Under the pieces are notes generated by a model. That model searched no databases, was not told where the DNA came from, and worked only from the letters and a program-made list of their open reading frames with translations. Below, piece by piece: positions 1-4,253 of a stretch of 5,152 nucleotides of DNA; positions within the stretch are counted from its first letter, which is position 1, and each line of letters begins with the position of its first letter. The DNA is taken from assembly GCA_934572355.1 (NCBI GenBank), contig CAKTKV010000113.1, forward strand, positions 1-5,152, given 5' to 3'. The stretch is from an uncultured Oscillospiraceae bacterium. Lineage in GTDB: Bacteria; Bacillota; Clostridia; Oscillospirales; Oscillospiraceae. The position numbers were made by a program, and so were the translations under genes.

Positions 1-208
1 AGCTGATGCCGTTGACCTCACTGACGTAGGTGGTTCTGCCGGATTCCGGAACCGCGGGAGCGCCGGGAGTGGCGACGGGAAGGTCGTCCACGGAAACGGA
101 CTGGCCGGGAGCTTCGGTCGCGGCGGGAGTTTCATCCTTGCTGCCGCAGGCGGACAGCGAAAACAGCATGACTATTATAAGAGCCAGTGCGATAACATTC
201 TTCTTCAT
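1..208 (-). CDS. Putative lipoprotein, N-terminal part (cut by window edge)
   Basis: Only the first 69 residues are in the window. They start MKKNVIALALIIVMLFSLSA and continue with Cys21, a typical bacterial lipoprotein signal with lipobox L18-S19-A20-C21. The mature protein should therefore be anchored to the outer face of the cytoplasmic membrane. After Cys21 comes a low-complexity linker rich in Pro, Ala, Thr and Glu (about residues 24-56), then the start of what may be a folded domain (TTYVSEVNGIS). Too little is present to name a family. The ATG at 208 is chosen because AGAGG (217-221 on the plus strand) lies 8 bases upstream. An in-frame ATG at 226 exists but has no ribosome binding site and would add MKEVND before the signal peptide. 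The gene is divergent from the beta-helix lipoprotein at 449, whose signal peptide is similar (both contain MLFSL). Confidence 0.85.
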   Translation of the reverse strand, partial: MKKNVIALALIIVMLFSLSACGSKDETPAATEAPGQSVSVDDLPVATPGAPAVPESGRTTYVSEVNGIS

Positions 209-250
209 ATCGTTAACCTCTTTCATGTAAAGATTTATAACACATACCGA

Positions 251-267
251 TACACGCGCTGCGTGTA
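251..267. promoter_or_regulatory. Inverted repeat at the predicted transcription start (operator or 5' hairpin)
   Basis: TACACGC (251-257) and GCGTGTA (261-267) are perfect 7-base inverted arms around a 3-base centre. The element lies immediately downstream of the -10 box of the leftward promoter, at the expected +1. It could be a repressor operator at the start site, or a small stem at the extreme 5' end of the mRNA that affects its stability. The symmetry is directly visible; the function is inferred. Confidence 0.4.
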
Positions 268-272
268 ACCTT

Positions 273-301
273 ATTGTAAACTATAGTTCGCGATTTGTCA
301 A
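273..301 (-). promoter_or_regulatory. Sigma-A-type promoter for the leftward lipoprotein
   Basis: Read on the minus strand, TTGACA (301-296, a perfect -35 consensus) is followed by a 17-base spacer and TACAAT (278-273, five of six -10 consensus bases). Transcription should start near 266, leaving a 5' leader of about 58 bases before the ATG at 208. The spacer contains the 10-base palindrome AACTATAGTT (279-288). This is the clearest sigma-A promoter in the window. Confidence 0.75.
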
Positions 302-325
302 AACATTTCTGCGTGTTTTCCGCGA

Positions 326-340
326 TTTCTTCTGAAGAAA
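326..340. promoter_or_regulatory. Operator-like palindrome in the divergent intergenic region
   Basis: TTTCTTC (326-332) and GAAGAAA (334-340) are perfect 7-base arms around a single T. This is the form of a binding site for a dimeric helix-turn-helix regulator. It lies about 25 bases upstream of the -35 box of the leftward promoter and about 110 bases upstream of the rightward lipoprotein start, so one regulator could act on both genes. The bases are A/T-rich and a chance origin cannot be excluded. Confidence 0.3.
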
Positions 341-381
341 GCTTAAGATTCGTTAAAGTTGCGGCAGGAACGGAAACAAAA

Positions 382-410
382 ACGGCACAGCTCCGTCTTA
401 CAAATATAAA
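382..410 (+). promoter_or_regulatory. Weak candidate promoter for the beta-helix lipoprotein
   Basis: TATAAA (405-410) matches five of six -10 consensus bases. ACGGCA (382-387), 17 bases upstream, matches the -35 consensus at only three positions. It is the best placed of several poor candidates between 281 and 430, and it would give a leader of about 30 bases. The weak -35 suggests activator dependence or a different true start. Confidence 0.25.
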
Positions 411-448
411 CAGGCAATTTTTGCCAAGTAACGAAGGAGAGAGTTTCT

Positions 449-2119
449 ATGAAAAAGCTTCTTAGTTTAATGATCGCGGCGATAATGCTCTTCTCCCTTG
501 CCGCCTGCGGCGAGGCTCCCGCGTCATCAGCGGTGGAGACCGAGCCGCCGGAAACATCTGCACCTAAGACAGAGAACTGCCGCCCCGTGGTAGAGGTCAC
601 AACTGTTGATGAGCTCCTCGCCGCTATCGCGCCAGATACGGTGATCGAGCTCACCGGTCAGCGCTATATGCTCACCGAGGCGTCGACTTACGGTAAGGAC
701 AGCGGCTCGGACTATTACCGCTGGAACGGCTGGGACACCGGCGACGGCGCGGAGCTCATCATTGAGAACGTCACCGGCCTCACCATCCGCGCCGCGAACC
801 GTGATACCTGCATCGTCACCGAGCCGCGCTGGGTGAACGTCCTGCAATTCATCGGCTGCGAGGACATCGCGCTTGAGGGCTTCACCGCCGGGCATACCGA
901 CGGTGCGTACTGCGCCGGCGGTGTGCTGTGCTTTAACAACACCAGAGCCGTGACGGTGAACGACTGCTCGCTCTATGGCTGCGGCACCGAGGGCGTCATG
1001 GCCTATAGCTGCGAGGACGTCACTGTCACCGGCTCCGAGATATGGAACTGCTCGCAGGGCGCGGCATTAATATACGACAGCAAAAATGTCAGCTTTGATA
1101 ACTGCGATTTTCACGGGATCACTGCTGAGCTTGGCATGTTCAGGATAAGCTCCAGCGATAAGTTTGCCCTGCTCAACAGCACAGTACGTGACAGCAGCGG
1201 GGACCTCTTTATCAGCAGCTCCTGTTCGAGCGGCGTGTACATCGGCGGCTGCGAGGTTTCTAACAATAAGTTCCGCAATATGTTCGCTTCCGAGCTTATC
1301 CCGGTCACGGTCGAGGGCTGCGCGCTCGGGGACAATGACATTATAGACTGGTACGCGGATATGGAAAAGCTCAACAGCCTTTATGAAAACGGCAAGGCTG
1401 TCGATCCGGAGGGAAACGTCTATACTTACAGTGCGCTTCAGGAAATGCAGAAAACGGAGAACGCCGTCTGGAACGCTTATATCCCCGAGGTCAGCACTCC
1501 GGATGTGGCTGTCAGTGAGGACGGCAAGGTGCATGTCACGACCGTGGATGAATTTCTTGCCGCTATCGCACCGGATACAACTATATACCTTGAACCCGGG
1601 GTATACGATCTCAGCGCCGCCGCAAGCTACGGTGTTTCCGGGACTGACCGCTATCATTGGGATCTGCGCTTTGACGGGCCGAGCCTTGTCATAGCCGGCG
1701 TTGACGGGCTTACCATTGAGGGCGCGGGCGCGGAGAGCGTCACCATCGCCGCAGTGCCTCGCTACGCGGATGTCCTCGGCTTTGAAAGATGCGCCGACCT
1801 GACGCTTCGCGGCTTCACAGCGGGGCACACCGAGGAGAAGGGTGCCTGCACGGGCGGAGTTCTGTACTTTGACCTGTGCGATAACGCGGCGATCGACAGC
1901 TGCGCGCTCTTCGGCTGCGGCATCATGGGCATCACCGCAAGCAATTGCGCCGATATGAACGTCAGCAGCACCGAGATATACGACTGCGAATATGGCGCCG
2001 TCACGCTCAATGACAGTACCGCCGTGTTTGATAACTGCGATATCCACGATAACGGCAGCCCCGACTTCCAGCTCTATAACAGCACCGCCGTAGTCGACGG
2101 GAAAGAACAAACAGCATAA
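449..2119 (+). CDS. Lipoprotein with two homologous right-handed parallel beta-helix modules
   Basis: This is a 556-residue surface lipoprotein. The signal peptide is residues 1-19 with lipobox L17-A18-A19-C20, followed by an acidic, Pro/Ser/Thr-rich linker (21-46). The rest has short strand-turn units with recurring Asn, Cys and Gly, such as the phrases VTVNDCSLYGCG and VSFDNCD, which is the pattern of right-handed parallel beta-helix proteins (Beta_helix/PF13229-like, NosD-like). Two homologous modules are visible at residues 48-223 and 361-534. They share TTVDE.LAAIAPDT, GLTI, FTAGHT, GGVL.F, GCG..G and FDNCD in the same order at an offset of about 311-313 residues. Module 1 continues through further coils to about residue 300, then a helix-like segment (302-345) links to module 2. 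Module 2 has no such continuation and stops after about 20 more residues. Parallel beta-helices often bind or cleave polysaccharides, but no catalytic set is identifiable, so the substrate is unknown. The ATG has AAGGAG (434-439) 9 bases upstream. Confidence 0.88.
   Translation: MKKLLSLMIAAIMLFSLAACGEAPASSAVETEPPETSAPKTENCRPVVEVTTVDELLAAIAPDTVIELTGQRYMLTEASTYGKDSGSDYYRWNGWDTGDGAELIIENVTGLTIRAANRDTCIVTEPRWVNVLQFIGCEDIALEGFTAGHTDGAYCAGGVLCFNNTRAVTVNDCSLYGCGTEGVMAYSCEDVTVTGSEIWNCSQGAALIYDSKNVSFDNCDFHGITAELGMFRISSSDKFALLNSTVRDSSGDLFISSSCSSGVYIGGCEVSNNKFRNMFASELIPVTVEGCALGDNDIIDWYADMEKLNSLYENGKAVDPEGNVYTYSALQEMQKTENAVWNAYIPEVSTPDVAVSEDGKVHVTTVDEFLAAIAPDTTIYLEPGVYDLSAAASYGVSGTDRYHWDLRFDGPSLVIAGVDGLTIEGAGAESVTIAAVPRYADVLGFERCADLTLRGFTAGHTEEKGACTGGVLYFDLCDNAAIDSCALFGCGIMGITASNCADMNVSSTEIYDCEYGAVTLNDSTAVFDNCDIHDNGSPDFQLYNSTAVVDGKEQTA
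590..1117 (+). repeat. Internal protein repeat, copy 1 of the beta-helix module
   Basis: It encodes residues 48-223 of the lipoprotein. It is paired with 1529-2050 by co-linear shared blocks: TTVDELLAAIAPDT, GLTI, FTAGHT, GGVL, GCG and FDNCD. Codon use within the shared blocks has diverged (for example different third positions across the LAAIAPDT stretch), so the duplication is not recent. Confidence 0.8.
1529..2050 (+). repeat. Internal protein repeat, copy 2 of the beta-helix module
   Basis: It encodes residues 361-534 and aligns with copy 1 with few gaps (174 versus 176 residues). It keeps TTVDEFLAAIAPDT, FTAGHT, GGVLYF and FDNCD. The coils that follow copy 1 (residues 224-300) have no counterpart here. 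Confidence 0.8.
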
Positions 2120-2128
2120 AACAGTAAC

Positions 2129-2164
2129 GCACAAAAGACCTGCCCGCGGGCAGGTCTTTTGTGC
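2129..2164. terminator. Bidirectional intrinsic terminator, perfect 36-base palindrome
   Basis: The segment is perfectly self-complementary, with 18-base arms centred between 2146 and 2147. The GC-rich core is GACCTGCCCGCGGGCAGGTC, flanked by A4 on the left and T4 on the right. It begins 10 bases after the TAA of the beta-helix gene and lies about 31 bases beyond the stop of the minus-strand gene at 2196. By symmetry it forms the same hairpin with a U run in both directions, so it serves this convergent pair. Confidence 0.9.
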
Positions 2165-2195
2165 TGTGAATGGTGGATGGAAAGAAGAGGATGTA

Positions 2196-2474
2196 TTACG
2201 CGGCGAGCTCTTCGGCTGCGCCGAGGTACTCGTCGCAGGGGGTGCCGTCAAGCTCATCGGCGTCGACATGGGGGAAGTAGTCAAGCCCCGCGACATTGCC
2301 GCTCACACAGCCGACAAAGCAGTCATACTCCATCCAGTCGCTGCGAAGTACAACTTCGTAATGCGTACCGCAAAGGCTGACGGAAATAACGCGGACTGCT
2401 CTGGGGTCAAGATCGATATAGCGGAGAGCGGACTCAAGAGCCTCGTATTTGTTGATCAGGTTATTCATATTCAT
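2196..2474 (-). CDS. Small hypothetical protein with acidic C-terminus
   Basis: This 92-residue soluble protein matches no family I recognise. It begins MNMNNLINKYEALESALRYI, a likely amphipathic helix. A strand-rich middle follows (VISVSLCGTHYEVVLRSDW), then an acidic tail: residues 71-92 have eight Asp/Glu and no Lys or Arg. There is no signal peptide or membrane segment. Two starts are possible. ATG 2474 overlaps the stop of the leader ORF, and ATG 2468 lies two codons inside. The AAAGGA just upstream is only 3 bases from the first ATG and 9 from the second, so the second (90 residues) may be used. Good Shine-Dalgarno placement and correct terminators on both sides favour this strand over the 120-codon antisense ORF. 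No convincing promoter of its own was found; the segment around 2538-2543 offers TATTAT without a matching -35. Confidence 0.7.
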   Translation of the reverse strand: MNMNNLINKYEALESALRYIDLDPRAVRVISVSLCGTHYEVVLRSDWMEYDCFVGCVSGNVAGLDYFPHVDADELDGTPCDEYLGAAEELAA

Positions 2475-2512
2475 AATTCCTTTCTTGAATGGATTTGTTT
2501 TTTTGTTTTCAT
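2471..2512 (-). CDS. Possible 13-residue leader peptide, overlapping the downstream start
   Basis: On the minus strand, AAGGGA (2526-2521) precedes an ATG (2512) by 8 bases. The ATG opens a short frame encoding MKTKKQIHSRKEL and ends in TGA at 2473-2471. That stop shares bases with the ATG at 2474 of the next gene (ATGA overlap) and lies just ahead of the alternative start at 2468. Six of its 13 residues are basic (four Lys, one Arg, one His). The arrangement fits translational coupling or an attenuating leader for the small acidic protein. Such short frames can occur by chance; the combination of ribosome binding site, spacing and exact overlap is the reason to list it. Confidence 0.4.
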   Translation of the reverse strand: MKTKKQIHSRKEL

Positions 2513-2593
2513 CAGGTCGTTCCCTTGATGTGTCTGTATAATAACCCGGATTATTAAGAAAGAAATTAAAAGGAGTTAAAGAAATAAAAACTG

Positions 2594-2636
2594 AAAATGA
2601 GGCAGACCGTACTCTCGGCGCGGTCTGCTTCATTTT
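2594..2636 (-). terminator. Intrinsic terminator of the CarD-like gene
   Basis: AAAATGAGGCAGACCG (2594-2609) pairs with CGGTCTGCTTCATTTT (2621-2636) across an 11-base loop, giving a 16-position stem with one non-Watson-Crick position (2601/2629). It starts 16 bases beyond the CarD-like stop codon. On the minus strand the stem ends in U4 and is followed shortly by a second U run (complement of 2584-2590). The imperfect U tract may allow some read-through into the leader and small gene beyond. Confidence 0.75.
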
Positions 2637-2651
2637 ATAAAGTGCACTATT

Positions 2652-3143
2652 TTAATTAGTCCCTATCCTCTGCGCGATGTAGTCCTCGACCTCGGTAAGC
2701 TCTATTCCCAGCGCTGTCGAAAGCTCGCCGTGGAGGATGTCCTTCGCGCGCTTCATCGTGAATTCGGCACGGCTGCTCTTGGTCTTACGCTCGGCCAGTC
2801 TCCCGTGCAGCCCCTTGACGATGGCAACAAGCGCCTCGCAGCTGTGCTGCTTGAAAAGCTCCTTATAAAAAGCGTCGACATGGTTGAAGCGGCTGTCGTT
2901 GCATACGGCGGGTTCTATGCCCGGTATTGCGTCAATGAGCGCCTCGGCCTCCTCGCGGCTGATGACAGGGCGCATAAATGCCCCGGAATCCACCGGCGAA
3001 TAGTACACGCCGGTGCCGATAAGCGGCGCGAGATAATAATAAAGCTTGTCCTTCGACGCTCCGCTTATCTCCAGCGGGGCAATTTTAATAACTGTGCAGA
3101 CTCCGTTCTCTCCGTAAACTATTTTTTCTCCGACCGAATACAT
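2652..3143 (-). CDS. CarD/CdnL-family RNA polymerase-binding transcription regulator
   Basis: This is a 163-residue cytoplasmic protein of normal length for the family. The N-terminal domain (about residues 1-60: MYSVGEKIVYGENGVCTVIK, then YYYLAP and YYSPVD) is the CarD_CdnL_TRCF beta-barrel (PF02559) that in known members binds the RNA polymerase beta subunit. Residues 63-163 are the helical DNA-contacting part, with the typical late phrase FTMKRAKDILHGELSTALG. Family members stabilise the open promoter complex and tune many promoters, rRNA ones among them. The start at 3143 is chosen because the protein then begins exactly at the conserved barrel and AGGGG lies 10 bases upstream. A 25-codon in-frame extension to 3218 would run through the promoter. 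The protein has no tryptophan at all, although well-studied CarD/CdnL proteins use a Trp to wedge the DNA bubble. It is monocistronic by its own promoter and terminator, or weakly joined to the small gene downstream. Confidence 0.9.
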   Translation of the reverse strand: MYSVGEKIVYGENGVCTVIKIAPLEISGASKDKLYYYLAPLIGTGVYYSPVDSGAFMRPVISREEAEALIDAIPGIEPAVCNDSRFNHVDAFYKELFKQHSCEALVAIVKGLHGRLAERKTKSSRAEFTMKRAKDILHGELSTALGIELTEVEDYIAQRIGTN

Positions 3144-3176
3144 CGTAAATCTACCCCTATCATATATTACATACCT

Positions 3177-3206
3177 ATAATACAACATTTCCGGAAATTT
3201 TTCCAA
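3177..3206 (-). promoter_or_regulatory. Promoter of the CarD-like gene with palindromic spacer
   Basis: On the minus strand, TTGGAA (3206-3201, four of six) precedes TATTAT (3182-3177, five of six) by 18 bases. The start is expected near 3170, giving a leader of about 27 bases. The spacer carries the perfect 12-base palindrome ATTTCCGGAAAT (3187-3198), a plausible operator. Just upstream of the -35 is an A-tract-rich segment resembling an UP element. Confidence 0.6.
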
Positions 3207-3226
3207 TGGTTTTTTCAAAATTTTTT
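3198..3226 (-). promoter_or_regulatory. Phased A-tracts upstream of the CarD-like promoter (UP element or bend)
   Basis: On the plus strand, runs of five or six T begin at 3198, 3210 and 3221, a spacing of 11-12 bases, close to one helical turn. On the transcribed minus strand these are A-tracts running from inside the spacer to about -55. Phased A-tracts of this kind bend DNA and serve as contacts for the RNA polymerase alpha C-terminal domains. Confidence 0.4.
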
Positions 3227-3252
3227 CATGAACAGTGCCCGCTTTTTGACGA

Positions 3253-3281
3253 TTGTGTTTACCGCAAAAGCCTGATATAAT
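3253..3281 (+). promoter_or_regulatory. Extended -10 promoter of the membrane protein-hemZ operon
   Basis: TGATATAAT (3273-3281) is a perfect extended -10 element (TGnTATAAT). The -35 position 17 bases upstream is TTGTGT (3253-3258), a poor match after TTG, as is usual for extended -10 promoters. Transcription should start near 3288, giving a leader of about 39 bases. A TTGACG at 3246-3251 is 24 bases from the -10 and is too far to be its partner. Confidence 0.65.
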
Positions 3282-3313
3282 GAGCTGTCGACAAATACTG
3301 ACAGCTCATTATA
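3276..3313. promoter_or_regulatory. Perfect 14-bp-arm inverted repeat covering the -10 box and start site
   Basis: TATAATGAGCTGTC (3276-3289) and GACAGCTCATTATA (3300-3313) are perfect inverted arms around a 10-base centre (GACAAATACT). The left arm begins with the -10 box itself, and the right arm ends 2 bases before the Shine-Dalgarno GGAGG (3316-3320). With a start near 3288 the left arm is hardly transcribed, so the symmetry probably works in DNA as an operator where a bound dimer would block polymerase. If transcription comes from further upstream, the same element would form a strong hairpin beside the ribosome binding site. Confidence 0.6.
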
Positions 3314-3326
3314 CCGGAGGTTCGTC

Positions 3327-4253
3327 ATGGATATTGGTTACAGCTTTGGTCAGATGATATGGATAGTTCTTGTATATTCGTTTCTCGGCTGGTGCTGCGA
3401 GGTCGCCTTCGCGGCGGTGCGCCGCGGCATCTTTGTCAACCGCGGCTTTCTCAACGGCCCTGTCTGCCCGATATACGGCTTCGGTGTGCTGATAGTGCTG
3501 CTGGTGCTTGAACCCGTCAAGGAAAATCTCGCGCTGCTGTTTTTCGGCAGCATGGTGCTCACCTCGGCGCTGGAGTTCTTCATCGGCTTTATCATGGAGC
3601 AGTTCTTCCATGACAAGTGGTGGGACTATTCCGAGAACCCCTTCAACATCAAGGGCTATATCTGCCTTGAGTTCTCGCTCGTCTGGGGCGCGGCCTGTGT
3701 GCTCGTCGTCGATGTTATCCACCCGATTATCTTTAAGCTCATCTGCGCCATCCCCGAAAAGCTCAGCCTCTGGCTCATGGTCTTCTTTACCGCTGCCCTC
3801 ATTGCCGATGCTATCATCACGCTCTGGAGCATGCTCAAGCTGCCGAAGCGCCTGCGCGCTATCGATGAGCTTGAAAAGGCCATGACCGCCGTGTCCGACG
3901 CTATCGGTGAAAAGGTCTATGAGGGCGTGGAGCACAGCAAGGAGCGCAGCGAAGCCTTCGATGAGAAGCACCCCGAGCTTGCCGAGCGCCGCAAGGAAGC
4001 CTTTGAGGACGTGCTCGAAAAGCGCAGTGAGATAAACCGCGAGGTCAAGGCGCGCGAGGATGAGAGCCTTGAGGCTCTGCGTGCGAGAAAGGCTGAGCTT
4101 GAAGCGAAGCTCGAAGCGCTCAGAAAGCCCAACATCATCTCCGAGCGTATCGCCATGGCCTACCCGAAGCTCTCCGAGGGCCGTCATTACGGCCGCCAGA
4201 TAGCCAAGATCAGAGAGCGCCGCGCCCAGCGCAAAAACGGAGGCAAGCAGTGA
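3327..4253 (+). CDS. PF06541-family membrane protein (putative ABC transporter permease, CmpB-like) with charged C-terminal tail
   Basis: This is a 308-residue integral membrane protein. Hydrophobic segments lie at about residues 8-30, 46-64, 68-90, 111-134 and 146-168. The family signature is clear: YSFLGWCCEV (17-26), then NRGFLNGPVCPIYGFG (38-53), then WWDYSENPFNIKGYICLEFS (98-117). Databases call this family putative ABC transporter permease type IV (DUF1113), but no ATPase or binding protein is nearby and the true role is not established. Residues 173-308 are very charged and rich in Glu, Lys and Arg; a likely helical or coiled-coil stretch (about 203-266) is followed by a basic end. By the positive-inside rule this tail is probably cytosolic. 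GGAGG (3316-3320) lies 6 bases before the ATG. The stop overlaps the hemZ start, so the two are co-translated from the extended -10 promoter. Confidence 0.85.
   Translation: MDIGYSFGQMIWIVLVYSFLGWCCEVAFAAVRRGIFVNRGFLNGPVCPIYGFGVLIVLLVLEPVKENLALLFFGSMVLTSALEFFIGFIMEQFFHDKWWDYSENPFNIKGYICLEFSLVWGAACVLVVDVIHPIIFKLICAIPEKLSLWLMVFFTAALIADAIITLWSMLKLPKRLRAIDELEKAMTAVSDAIGEKVYEGVEHSKERSEAFDEKHPELAERRKEAFEDVLEKRSEINREVKAREDESLEALRARKAELEAKLEALRKPNIISERIAMAYPKLSEGRHYGRQIAKIRERRAQRKNGGKQ

Noticed and set aside
413..425. GGCAA-TTT-TTGCC hairpin in the leader of the beta-helix gene
   Set aside because: Five-base arms are too short to separate from chance in this AT-rich leader, and it does not cover the ribosome binding site.
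1067..2296. 409-codon open frame on the minus strand opposite the beta-helix gene
   Set aside because: It is antisense to a gene with a clear signal peptide, family pattern and ribosome binding site, crosses the terminator palindrome, and has no recognisable domain.
2166..2528. 120-codon plus-strand frame opposite the small acidic protein
   Set aside because: It begins right after the terminator, has no ribosome binding site and runs into the AT-rich leader region, whereas the minus strand has a well-placed Shine-Dalgarno and fitting terminators.
2569..2659. Plus-strand AAAAGGAG followed by a 20-codon ATG frame at 2597
   Set aside because: The Shine-Dalgarno-like motif is more than 20 bases from the ATG and the frame lies within the terminator hairpin.
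2730..3275. 181-codon plus-strand frame opposite the CarD-like gene
   Set aside because: The minus strand clearly encodes the CarD family, and this frame extends through promoter sequence.
3276..3313. Inverted repeat as a recombinase-invertible promoter switch
   Set aside because: The arms are only 10 bases apart, far too close for an invertible segment, and no recombinase gene is present.
3309..4187. 292-codon open frame on the minus strand opposite the PF06541 gene
   Set aside because: The plus-strand frame carries the family signature and membrane helices. The antisense product is a charged mirror of GC-rich codons, without a Shine-Dalgarno.
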